Positions 26,298-34,171 of a DNA stretch of 64,000 nucleotides are shown here, in pieces. This stretch comes from Lysobacterales bacterium (GTDB lineage: Bacteria; Pseudomonadota; Gammaproteobacteria; Xanthomonadales; Xanthomonadaceae). The notes beneath the pieces were generated by a model. The model was not told the DNA's origin, made no database searches, and saw nothing but the letters and a program-made list of their open reading frames with translations. Where the stretch lies: positions 62,001-126,000 of the forward strand of contig JAFLDZ010000003.1 in NCBI GenBank assembly GCA_017302135.1, given 5' to 3'. The translations under genes and the position numbers were made by a program. Within the stretch, counting starts at the first letter, position 1, and every line of letters begins with the position of its first letter.

Positions 26298-26420
26298 TGT
26301 TGTCCACCTCTGCTTTTGGTCTTCGGATTGTGCGCGCGACGCCCCCAATCTCCGGGATTGTAGATTGTGGGTGTCCCGGTCTTTCGCCGTTTTTGGTGTT
26401 TTCTCCGACCGGGACCGTTG

Positions 26421-27611
26421 TCAGTGTTCCTGCGATTGCGGGAGGTGCAAAGCCTCCCAGCTGCGCACGACGATCAGCATCGCCGCTTCCGCGCCGCCAC
26501 AGGACTGCGGACCGCACAGTGCAGCCAATAAAGCTGTGTTGTCGGTCGCGAGGCCATAGCGATACATCGTCGGCAATGCCCACCCGTAGTAATGCCTCTC
26601 GCGTAGTTGATCGCGACGTGTGCCGCTGAATACCAGACGCTCCACGACGGTCATCCAGGCATTGAAATCCGCCACCGCGGACTCCGGATCTCGGGGCGGC
26701 GTCCGCAACGCACCGCCACGCAACAGTCGTCCGGCACCCACTCTGAGATCCTGTTTCTGTTCCACCGACAGCGCATCGTCGCAGGCGTCGGCCAGTTCCA
26801 TCGACTTGGCGCTGTGCGGATCCATCCCCGTCCAGAAATAACAGGCCATGTCGTTGCGCGGCACTCCGGCCCCCTCGTGCCATCCCTTGGCATACGCCAG
26901 CGCCGCACCGGTATCGCCGGCCAGTGCGCGTGACTGCAGCGACTGCATCGTGCTTGCCGCAACCTCAGGCGGAGGTGTCGTGGCGGCGGCACGCGGGGGC
27001 GTCGTGGGGGCTGGCGGAAGTGTCGTGGCGGCACTCGGAGGTGCCTTGGCCGCCGGCGGAGGTGTCGTGGCGGCCCCCAATCGCTCGAGATCGATGCCCA
27101 TCCTGGCGGCCAGTTGCCTCTGGGTTTCGTTGTGCTCCCGGGTCATGCGTCTGATCTCGGCATCGTTCTCCAGGATGAGACGCTCCAGATGCTCCGTGAC
27201 TCGGAGGAGCGCCCAGGCTCTGCGAAACGTGGCCATTGCCCATTCGGTCTTGGTGCCAGCCTTCACGGCATCCTCGACGTCCCCGGGATCGACCTGAAGC
27301 GCCGCGTAGGCCTTGTCCCAATCGTTCCCAACTGCGGCGCCCAGCCGCGCCTCCCAACGCGCGGCCGCCGCCCGATCGCGCGGCACGCCGATGCCAGTGT
27401 CGTACAGAAAGACCGTATAGGCCTGCGCATCCAGCGCTCCCGCTTCCGCCTCGCGCAGCATGATCTGCGCCGCCTGTGCGTCGTTGGTCACATCCTTGTC
27501 CGACAACATTCCGACCGCCTGTCGAATCTCGGCATCGCCCGCGTGGGCGAGGTTCGCCATGCAAAGAATCGCCGGCACAAAAAAAAGGAGAGAGATCCAT
27601 TTCCTTGACAT
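26421..27611 (-). CDS. exported Sel1-like repeat protein with Pro-rich linker
   Basis: A protein of 396 residues from ATG 27611. A signal peptide ends at NLAHA. Two Sel1-like (TPR-related) helical repeats are visible: DAQAYTVFLYDTGIGVPRDR with AAAARW near residue 60, and TGAALAYAKGWHEGAGVPRND with MACYFW near residue 220. Between them lies a low-complexity Thr/Pro/Ala linker (about 165-205). Sel1 repeats mediate protein contacts; the partner is unknown. Two cysteines near the C-terminus (LCGPQSCGG) may pair. Confidence 0.65.
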   Translation of the reverse strand: MSRKWISLLFFVPAILCMANLAHAGDAEIRQAVGMLSDKDVTNDAQAAQIMLREAEAGALDAQAYTVFLYDTGIGVPRDRAAAARWEARLGAAVGNDWDKAYAALQVDPGDVEDAVKAGTKTEWAMATFRRAWALLRVTEHLERLILENDAEIRRMTREHNETQRQLAARMGIDLERLGAATTPPPAAKAPPSAATTLPPAPTTPPRAAATTPPPEVAASTMQSLQSRALAGDTGAALAYAKGWHEGAGVPRNDMACYFWTGMDPHSAKSMELADACDDALSVEQKQDLRVGAGRLLRGGALRTPPRDPESAVADFNAWMTVVERLVFSGTRRDQLRERHYYGWALPTMYRYGLATDNTALLAALCGPQSCGGAEAAMLIVVRSWEALHLPQSQEH

Positions 27612-27772
27612 GAGCCATTCCCTGTTTCCCAGAATTGGACGGATGTTAGCAGCGTCGCAGCATCCTACAACGCTGCGGCAAGAAGCGTGCATCGATGGGC
27701 CCATCCCGAATTGTGGGTGTCCCGATGGTCGCCGCATATAAATGAACCCGACCCCGGTTCCCCGCTTATTTT

Positions 27773-27886
27773 CGTAGGGTGGGGTGAGCGCAGCGATGCC
27801 CACCATGAGCAACCGGTATTGTTCCGTTGTCTCCGGATCTGATGCGTCGTGATGGTGGGCATCGCTGCGCTCACCCCACCCTACTC
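27773..27886. repeat. REP/BIME-like palindrome pair, copy D
   Basis: CGTAGGGTGGGGTGAGCGCA on the left and GCGCTCACCCCACCCTA on the right, about 60 bases apart. It lies between the Sel1-like gene and the LuxR-type gene, after a GTGGGTGTCCC box at 27711. Confidence 0.85.
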
Positions 27887-27900
27887 GCTGACCCCTGTTT

Positions 27901-28308
27901 TCAGTTTGTGAGCGTCCCAGTCTTTCTTGCTTCTCCAATTGCCGCCTGCAAGTTGTGAACCCCGAGCTTGCGCATTGCGTTCTGCAGATGAAATATGCAA
28001 GTCCGCTCGCTGATCTTCAGCAACGGCCCGATGTCACGGGCCGTCATCCCGTGGGCTGCAAGACGAAGACATTCCTTTTCCCTGCGGGTAAGAGGGAGAG
28101 GCTCTTTGGCCGGCATGAGGCCGGGCGGAGGCCGCCCCTTCCCATCACCGCCATCCGAGCCAGCCGATGCCGCGATCGGCATGACTGGCAGTCGCTTATC
28201 GATCGGCTCCCCATCGGTCTCTTGCAGACGATTTTTTATGCGATTACTGGCCTCCGCAGTCTTTGCAAAATGGGTCCACGGCCCACCATCGCGACCGTCC
28301 GGTTGCAC
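27901..28308 (-). CDS. LuxR-type helix-turn-helix regulator, headless
   Basis: A protein of 135 residues. Residues about 70-125 are a LuxR/GerE DNA-binding domain: LTRREKECLRLAAHGMTARDI, then ISERTCIFHLQNAMRKLGVHN, including the recognition helix. The N-terminal part is only ~65 disordered-looking residues, with no autoinducer-binding or receiver domain. The start is uncertain: GTG 28308, or an internal ATG near 28182. Its upstream flank is repeat DNA, so truncation of a longer regulator is likely. Confidence 0.7.
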   Translation of the reverse strand: MQPDGRDGGPWTHFAKTAEASNRIKNRLQETDGEPIDKRLPVMPIAASAGSDGGDGKGRPPPGLMPAKEPLPLTRREKECLRLAAHGMTARDIGPLLKISERTCIFHLQNAMRKLGVHNLQAAIGEARKTGTLTN

Positions 28309-28510
28309 GGGTGGTAGGCCAGGAGCCTACCCTACTTGCGTGCCGCCGGTCTTGCGTGCTTATGCTTGTCGGTGTCCCAGTCTTCATTCCCTTTCGGAAC
28401 ACGGCGCGGAATGTCTACTCTGACCCCTGTTTTCCACAGGTTGGCCGCAAATCGATATCCCGTCTGTACGAGATTGGACAACTGGTGATCGCGTAGACGT
28501 GCGAGAGATT

Positions 28511-28640
28511 CGTAGGGCGGGTCTTGCACCCGCCGATTGTCCAGCGATGACTTCCCTTCCGGCAATGCCGTAAATATCCGATTTTCGTGAATGCGAAGCT
28601 GTTGTTTCATTCAATAGGCGGGTGCAAGACCCGCCCTACG
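28511..28640. repeat. perfect 24-base inverted repeat
   Basis: The arm 28511-28534 (CGTAGGGCGGGTCTTGCACC then CGCC) is the exact reverse complement of 28617-28640. The arms are separated by 82 bases. The arrangement is typical of paired REP sequences of another family. The rest of 28309-28758 holds repeats and no supportable gene. Confidence 0.85.
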
Positions 28641-28758
28641 AGAAAAATTGACCCGCCTTACGGGTTCAAAAAGGTGCTAGATAATTCAGCCATCATGACC
28701 GTAGAAATAATGCCCCTTACCAAGTCTAACTATTTTACCAACCGCTTAGGACAAACTC

Positions 28759-29952
28759 ATGTTTTTTCACATCGACGAATCCGGTAACACTGGCAATAAT
28801 TTATTTGACACCAGCCAACCCTTGCTGAGCTATGGAGTGCTTTCAAGCAGAACCAACATTGATGCACTTGGTGGTCCAATTCATAAGGAAATGCTTTCCA
28901 TCTTAGGCGTTGACATTCTCCACGCATCACAACTGGGGGAAGATCGAATTGAAAAAATATCCCCACAGCTTCGCCAGCTCCATGAAAAAATGCAGTTCGA
29001 ATTTGGATTCTATTTTATTGAGAAAAAAACTTATGCCTTAGTCCAGCTTTTTGAAGCCGTATTCGATGCCGGCCTAAATGAGGCCGTGCCGTGGATTCAC
29101 TACTGGACTCCTATGCGATTCTTAATAATTCGCAATCTTTTAGATATCACAGACGATGATTTTTTAAAAAAATCGTGGGACCTTTCATCGGCAAAGAATA
29201 TCGAAAAGCGCTACCCAGAGGTGATTGAGCTTCTGACCGAGCTGCAAGAGCGCGCCTCTGCTGCTTTAAGAGACGCTAGGCTTCGAGAGATTTTCTTGGA
29301 CGCATTAGCATTTGGAATAAAATTTCCAGATAAATTGGATTTCGGAACGAAAGACCAGAAGATCATCTCGCCAAATGCAGTTGGATTTCAATTTGTTATT
29401 TCTCAAATTGCCAATCAAATCAGAAAGAAAAATGCAACAAAAGCAACTGCAATTACCATGGATTACCAGCAACAGTTCAACGGAGCTCAACTTAAAACTC
29501 ACAAGCATCAAAAGCTGATCGCAGAAGGGTTACGAAAGTCAAAACCCTCCGAACAGCGTTTTATCCTGGAGCACCCCCTATATCGACACCTTACTAGACA
29601 CGAGATACTGGGGCGCGAGATCCCGACTCAAGCTCCAGTAGTGAGCCGAAGCGTTAATTCCATAGGCTTACAGATAGTTGATTTGTATCTCTGGATAGTC
29701 GGGCGTGCAATGAAGGGTGAAGCGCTGCATCCCGGGACCCACGCTCTCGCTCGCTCGATAAGCAGAAAGATGACCTTCGATGGAATTTGGATACATGGCA
29801 TGGAAAGTCGCTGGACTCAATTCGAACGAGAATTACCCGACTTTGAAAACCTCTCAGAAGATCAGCTGAAAATGGCGGCTGAGCAAGTACGCGCGCACCG
29901 CGCCGAGGTTGCGGCCATGAACCTACCTTTTGACGACGGTCTAATGGATTGA
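28759..29952 (+). CDS. DUF3800 domain protein, AT-rich, probably acquired
   Basis: A protein of 397 residues. The N-terminus FFHIDESGNTGNN is the DUF3800 signature, with Asp6 and Glu7 as likely acidic metal ligands of an RNase H-like fold. Later acidic positions include TMDYQQQF near residue 235 and GLQIVDLYLW near residue 315. The gene is much poorer in GC than its neighbours: one line (29161-29220) has 24 G/C in 60 bases. It sits between repeat DNA and the end of pntB. DUF3800 proteins are common in phages, islands and defence loci; their role is unsettled. Confidence 0.85.
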   Translation: MFFHIDESGNTGNNLFDTSQPLLSYGVLSSRTNIDALGGPIHKEMLSILGVDILHASQLGEDRIEKISPQLRQLHEKMQFEFGFYFIEKKTYALVQLFEAVFDAGLNEAVPWIHYWTPMRFLIIRNLLDITDDDFLKKSWDLSSAKNIEKRYPEVIELLTELQERASAALRDARLREIFLDALAFGIKFPDKLDFGTKDQKIISPNAVGFQFVISQIANQIRKKNATKATAITMDYQQQFNGAQLKTHKHQKLIAEGLRKSKPSEQRFILEHPLYRHLTRHEILGREIPTQAPVVSRSVNSIGLQIVDLYLWIVGRAMKGEALHPGTHALARSISRKMTFDGIWIHGMESRWTQFERELPDFENLSEDQLKMAAEQVRAHRAEVAAMNLPFDDGLMD

Positions 29953-30011
29953 TCAAGCGGTAGGCAAGCCCGTAAGCCAAGCAATCGATCCACTATCATG
30001 ATGCACGGCAT

Positions 30012-30032
30012 GGCTGGGTCCATGACCCAGCC
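30012..30032. repeat. hairpin between convergent genes
   Basis: GGCTGGGTC and GACCCAGCC pair perfectly with a CAT loop. It lies between the DUF3800 gene and the end of pntB. No T-run follows on either strand, so it may be a REP relic rather than a terminator. Confidence 0.6.
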
Positions 30033-30039
30033 TACAAAA

Positions 30040-31437
30040 TCAATGCCCCCCATCCAACGCTTTAAGTTCGCTGACCAACGCACTCGCCATCTCCGCCCCA
30101 TCCCCATACAACATCCGGGTGTTATCCGCATAAAACAGCGCATTCTCGATCCCCGCGAACCCCGTGCCCTTGCCGCGCTTGATCACAATCGTGTTCTTCG
30201 AATTCACCACATCCAGAATCGGCATCCCATAAATCGGTGAAGCCGGATCCGTCTTCGCAACCGGATTCACCACGTCATTCGCACCGATCACCAGCGACAC
30301 ATCGGTATTGGCGAACTCGGGATTGATGTCTTCCATATCCACGATCAGGTCATACGGCACACCGGCTTCGGCCAGCAGCACATTCATATGCCCGGGCATG
30401 CGCCCTGCGACAGGATGGATCGCGAACTTCACTTTCACCCCGCGTTCGATCAGGCGCTGGCTGAGTTCCCAGATCTTGTGCTGCGCCTGCGCGACCGCGA
30501 GGCCGTAGCCGGGGACGATGACCACGCGTTCGGCGAAGGCCATCATCGCGGCCACGTCGCTGGCGTCGATGGGTTTCTGGCTACCTTCGATGGCGGCCGC
30601 TTCGCCGGTGGCGCCGAAGTTGGAGAACAGTACCGAGTTGATCGAGCGGTTCATCGCCTTGGCCATCAGGCGCGTGAGCAGGATGCCGGCGGCGCCGACC
30701 ATCATGCCGGCGATGATCAGGGCTTCGTTGCCCAGCACGTAGCCTTCGAACGCGACCGCGAGGCCGGTGAAGGCGTTGTAGAGCGAGATGACCACCGGCA
30801 TGTCGGCGCCGCCGATGGGCAGGGTCATCAGCACGCCCAGCGCCAGCGCGGCGATGAAGAACGCGACGATGTACGGCACTTCGAGGGTGTACAGCGCCAG
30901 CGCGCCCAACACGATGGCGGCGATGCCGACCAGGGCGTTGAAGATCTGCTGGCCGGGGAAGGTGTAGCGCTTGTCCATTCGGCCGTCGAGCTTGGCCCAG
31001 GCGATGATGGAGCCGGTGAGCGACACCGCGCCGATCAGCGCGCCGATCACCGCCAGCGCCAGCGTCCAGACGTTGGGGGCTTGGCCTGCGGCGGAATACT
31101 TGAACAGTTCGACCGCACCGATGGCCGCAGCGGAACCGCCGCCCATGCCGTTGAACAGCGCGACCATCTGCGGCATGTCGGTCAGGGCGACTTTCTTGCC
31201 CCAGTACCAGTTCGCGGCGGTGCCGATGACGATACCGGCGACGATCAGGCCGATGTTGTGCAGACCGGGCAGCAAAAGCGTGGCGAAGGTGGCGATGAGC
31301 ATGCCCACGCCGGCCCACTGGATGCCGCTGCGCGCGGTCTTGGGCGAGGCCATGCGCTGCAGGCCGAGCAGGAACAGGGTGGCGGCGATGAGATAACTGG
31401 CCTTGACCAGCAGCGTCAGCAGTTCGGGCGTGCTCAT
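30040..31437 (-). CDS. pntB: NAD(P) transhydrogenase subunit beta
   Basis: A protein of 465 residues, the usual size. About nine membrane helices in the first 270 residues form the proton channel half, and the C-terminal ~180 residues are the NADP(H)-binding domain: VVIVPGYGLAVAQAQH (nucleotide loop), FAIHPVAGRMPGHMNVLLAEA, and DVSLVIGANDVVNPVAKTDP, all well conserved. The enzyme couples proton entry to NADPH formation from NADH. Its start overlaps the stop of pntAb by four bases. The alpha-1 NAD-binding subunit is not next to it. Confidence 0.95.
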   Translation of the reverse strand: MSTPELLTLLVKASYLIAATLFLLGLQRMASPKTARSGIQWAGVGMLIATFATLLLPGLHNIGLIVAGIVIGTAANWYWGKKVALTDMPQMVALFNGMGGGSAAAIGAVELFKYSAAGQAPNVWTLALAVIGALIGAVSLTGSIIAWAKLDGRMDKRYTFPGQQIFNALVGIAAIVLGALALYTLEVPYIVAFFIAALALGVLMTLPIGGADMPVVISLYNAFTGLAVAFEGYVLGNEALIIAGMMVGAAGILLTRLMAKAMNRSINSVLFSNFGATGEAAAIEGSQKPIDASDVAAMMAFAERVVIVPGYGLAVAQAQHKIWELSQRLIERGVKVKFAIHPVAGRMPGHMNVLLAEAGVPYDLIVDMEDINPEFANTDVSLVIGANDVVNPVAKTDPASPIYGMPILDVVNSKNTIVIKRGKGTGFAGIENALFYADNTRMLYGDGAEMASALVSELKALDGGH

Positions 31438-31748
31438 GCCTTCTCTCCCTTGCCGTCGGTAGCGGGCTTCTTGGAAGACTTGAACATGTCGAGCATGCGT
31501 TCGGTGACCACGTAGCCGCCGGCGGCGTTGCCGGCGCCCAGCAGCACCGCAATGAAGCCGATCGCCTTCTCCAGCGTGGTGTCGGCGTGGCCCAGCACCA
31601 CCATCGCGCCGATCAGCACGATGCCGTGGATGAAGTTGCTGCCCGACATCAGCGGGGTGTGCAGGATCACGGGGACCCGCGAAATGATCACGTGCCCGGC
31701 GATCGCCGCAAGCATGAAGATGTAGAGCGCTACGAAACCATCCGCCAT
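31434..31748 (-). CDS. pntAb: NAD(P) transhydrogenase subunit alpha part 2 (membrane part)
   Basis: A protein of 104 residues with three hydrophobic helices (YIFMLAAIAGHVII, NFIHGIVLIGAMVVL, IGFIAVLLGAGNAAGGYVV), matching the small membrane part of split transhydrogenases. VPVILHTPLMSGSNFIHG is the conserved loop. It overlaps pntB, so both are cotranslated. Upstream the minus strand shows no pntAa, which normally precedes it; the next gene is the divergent repeat protein at 32035. Confidence 0.95.
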   Translation of the reverse strand: MADGFVALYIFMLAAIAGHVIISRVPVILHTPLMSGSNFIHGIVLIGAMVVLGHADTTLEKAIGFIAVLLGAGNAAGGYVVTERMLDMFKSSKKPATDGKGEKA

Positions 31749-31841
31749 TGTCGTTCTCCCCAGGGTCTGTCCGCATCATAACCGCCGCGTCGGGACATGC
31801 CAGCGGGCGGCGGGGCCCCATTTCGACGCCCCCCATCCCGG

Positions 31842-31865
31842 CCTTCCCCCGCAAGCGGGGGAAGG
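31842..31865. repeat. palindrome CCTTCCCCCGC / GCGGGGGAAGG
   Basis: An 11-base stem with a two-base AA loop, in the 286-base gap between pntAb and the gene at 32035. The gap also holds two copies of GAAGGAGACAA(A/G)CCGCAA; no gene is supported there. Confidence 0.6.
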
Positions 31866-32034
31866 AGACAAACCGCAAGCAGGGAAGCAGGCATGCATGG
31901 CAAGCGGGCTGGAAGGAGACAAGCCGCAAAGCGGAGATTCCGATCGATGGGCTGTCAACCGATGCGCGCCGGAGGCGTTTCCCTTCCTGCAGGCCTGCAG
32001 ACATTCCCGCCTCCCCACTCCCGAAGGACAGCCC

Positions 32035-32379
32035 ATGAAGTCGCCGATGAAGTCGCTGATCTCCGTTTCCCTGCTGCTGGCGGCCCTGACCGCAGGCGCC
32101 GCCCAGGCCGCCGACCGTGGCGACCGCGTCGAGCGTCGCTTCGACAACAAGGGCGATCACATCGATGCCCGCCTCGACCGCAAGGGCGACCGCGTCGACG
32201 AGCGCCTGGACCGCCGGGCCGAAGTCGCCGAGAACCATGGTCACGAACGCCGCGCCGCCCACTTCGACAACAAGGGCGATCGGATCGAAAACCGCCTCGA
32301 CCACAAGGGTGACGTGGCCGACAACCGCCTGGACCGCCGTGGCGAGCGCTTCGACCGGCGCTGGGACCACAGGCATTGA
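32035..32379 (+). CDS. exported 11-residue-repeat charged protein
   Basis: A protein of 114 residues from ATG 32035 (AAGGAC upstream). A signal peptide ends at AAQAA. The mature ~90 residues are made of about eight 11-residue units on the pattern R-(L/F)-D-x-K-G-D-x-(I/V)-D-x, for example RFDNKGDHIDA, RLDRKGDRVDE, RLDHKGDVADN. With 11-residue spacing the charged faces line up as a long helix or helical rod. Similar proteins occur in many proteobacteria; their function is unknown to me. Confidence 0.75.
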   Translation: MKSPMKSLISVSLLLAALTAGAAQAADRGDRVERRFDNKGDHIDARLDRKGDRVDERLDRRAEVAENHGHERRAAHFDNKGDRIENRLDHKGDVADNRLDRRGERFDRRWDHRH

Positions 32380-32391
32380 ATCGCCGCCCCG

Positions 32392-33048
32392 ATGGCAGAC
32401 GGTCGCGCCGCCGATGACCTTCGTGGCCTTAAGCTTGTACGCGTGAGCTCCGATGACACCTCCACGCGTGTTTCCTCGGCCGCCTCCTCCCCGGGAGCGG
32501 TCGAGGACTTTTCTCTCGATGCCGGACTTTCGATGGATCGGTTTCTTGAGGGCATTTCCGCGCGCGCGTTCCGCTTCGCCGAACTCGGGCTGCGGCACCG
32601 CGAGGACGCCCTGGACGTGGTGCAGGAAGCGATGATCCGGATGATGGGTTATCGCGAGCGGCCGGCGGCGGAATGGACGCCGCTGTTCTGGAGCATCCTG
32701 CGCAGCCGGATCGTGGATCTGCAGCGGCGCAGCCTGTTCCGGATGCGCTGGCTGGTGTCGCCCAGCGCGAAGGATGCCGAAGACGATGCGATCGATTGGA
32801 TCGATCAGGCAGCGGACGATGCCCCCGATCCCTCGCGGACACACGACAACCGCGAAACCTATCAATCCGTGGCCACCGCACTGCGCACACTGCCCGCGCG
32901 CCAGCGCGAGGCCTTCACCCTGCGCGTGCTGGAAGACTGCGATGTCGCCACCACCGCGCGGATCATGGGCTGCAGCGAAGGGTCGGTGAAAACCCATCTC
33001 TCGCGGGCCCGCAACACTTTGCAGCAACAGTTGGAGGATTTCCGATGA
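32392..33048 (+). CDS. ECF-type RNA polymerase sigma factor
   Basis: A protein of 218 residues from ATG 32392; a start at ATG 32533 (MDRFLEGIS) fits the family better and would give 171 residues. Region 2 includes LGLRHREDALDVVQEAMIRMM and WTPLFWSILRSRIVDL; region 4 has LRTLPARQREAFTLRVLEDC and the helix-turn-helix ATTARIMGCSEGSVKTHLSRA. Both regions are intact. It overlaps the next gene by four bases and probably drives an envelope-stress type response, with the following membrane protein as its regulator. Confidence 0.9.
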   Translation: MADGRAADDLRGLKLVRVSSDDTSTRVSSAASSPGAVEDFSLDAGLSMDRFLEGISARAFRFAELGLRHREDALDVVQEAMIRMMGYRERPAAEWTPLFWSILRSRIVDLQRRSLFRMRWLVSPSAKDAEDDAIDWIDQAADDAPDPSRTHDNRETYQSVATALRTLPARQREAFTLRVLEDCDVATTARIMGCSEGSVKTHLSRARNTLQQQLEDFR

Positions 33049-33689
33049 CTTCGGACCACCCACGCCAGGATCCACACGCCGCGCTGGATGAAGCCACGCT
33101 CGATGAGGCCGCGTTCGACGAGGCCGCGCGCCGCGCGCATGCCGCATCGCTCGGCCGTCTCTCGCCACGGGTGCAGGCGCAACTCGCGCAGCGCCGTCGC
33201 GCGGCGATGAAGCAGGCGACAGACCCCGCACCCGTGCGCGCCTGGCCGATGCTCGCGTTGGGCAGCGCCGCCGCGCTGACGCTCGCGGTCGGGCTGTTCG
33301 TGGTGCGCGGCAACGACGACGATGCGCCGAAAACATCGGCAACGGTCGCCTCGGCACCGACAGCGGATACCGATACGACGACAGCGCATGCGACCGCGAC
33401 CACAGCAGACACCGGCACGACACCGGCGCCCGTCATCGCCAGTGCCGATACGCCGGATGTCGCGCCGGATGTCGCCGTCGACGACACGGGCATCGACAGC
33501 GCCGCCATCGACACCGCATCCATCGACAGCATGCTCATCGAGGACGATGCGCTGCCCGAGGAATTGCTGGCTGCGGAGTTCGGTACCGCCGACGAGACCA
33601 TGGGCTTCGATGCACTGCAGGAAAGCCCCGATTTCTATCTGTGGCTGGGCTCGGAAGAGTCGCAGGCCGATGTCACGGAGTCGCTATGA
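33045..33689 (+). CDS. single-pass membrane protein, candidate anti-sigma factor
   Basis: A protein of 214 residues. Its ATG overlaps the sigma factor stop (ATGA). About 65 cytoplasmic residues with AQLAQRRRAAMKQA precede one membrane helix (about residues 68-84, PMLALGSAAALTLAVGLFVV). The rest is a long acidic Thr/Ala/Asp-rich periplasmic tail with a repetitive segment (DTGIDSAAIDTASIDSMLI). Position and topology fit an anti-sigma factor, but no ZAS or other anti-sigma domain is recognisable. Confidence 0.6.
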   Translation: MTSDHPRQDPHAALDEATLDEAAFDEAARRAHAASLGRLSPRVQAQLAQRRRAAMKQATDPAPVRAWPMLALGSAAALTLAVGLFVVRGNDDDAPKTSATVASAPTADTDTTTAHATATTADTGTTPAPVIASADTPDVAPDVAVDDTGIDSAAIDTASIDSMLIEDDALPEELLAAEFGTADETMGFDALQESPDFYLWLGSEESQADVTESL

Positions 33690-34171
33690 ACCGCTCGAAC
33701 CGTCTTTTCATCCTGGTCTGCGCGGCGCTGCTCGCCCTCTCGGGCATGGCGTTCGCGCAAACGCCCACAGCGGCCCCGCCGTCGACGCAGCGTGCGGCGC
33801 AGGCGCCGGAATGGGAACGCCTGACACCGGCGCAGCGCGACGCGGTGATGGCCGTGGTGCGCGAACGCTGGAACGCCAACCCCGGACAGCGCACGCAGAT
33901 GCTGCAGCACGCGGAACGCTGGCAGCGGATGACGCCGGAACAGCGGCAGCGCGCGAAAGCGGGTCAGCGCCGCTGGGAAGGGATGTCGCCCGAACAGCGC
34001 AAACGCGCGCGCTCGCAGTTCGAGCAGCGCCGCAATCTGCCGCCCGAACAGCGCGCCTCGCTGCGCGAGCAGCTCAAAGCGATGCCGAAGGAGCAGCGTC
34101 GCGAGTGGATGCGCACGCATCGGCGCCAACATGACCGCAGTCAGGAACCCAAACAGGGCCAGACCCCATGA
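33686..34171 (+). CDS. DUF3106 domain protein, exported
   Basis: A protein of 161 residues. ATG 33686 overlaps the stop of the preceding gene. The signal peptide ends at MAFAQ. The mature part matches DUF3106: EWERLTPAQRDAVMAV, RWQRMTPEQRQRAK, RWEGMSPEQRKRAR, a run of helical repeats of the type W-x-x-M-T/S-P-E-Q-R. Periplasmic, probably a helical scaffold or a Spy-like protein; function unsettled. It overlaps the esterase gene. Confidence 0.8.
   Translation: MNRSNRLFILVCAALLALSGMAFAQTPTAAPPSTQRAAQAPEWERLTPAQRDAVMAVVRERWNANPGQRTQMLQHAERWQRMTPEQRQRAKAGQRRWEGMSPEQRKRARSQFEQRRNLPPEQRASLREQLKAMPKEQRREWMRTHRRQHDRSQEPKQGQTP

Noticed and set aside
20491..28640. Possible CRISPR array
   Set aside because: Repeats are irregularly spaced, palindromic and kilobases apart, which fits REP elements and not CRISPR.
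31440..33423. Minus-strand open frame running from pntB upstream through 33423
   Set aside because: It is only read-through of an open frame antisense to the repeat protein, sigma factor and membrane protein genes; pntB has a normal start at 31437.
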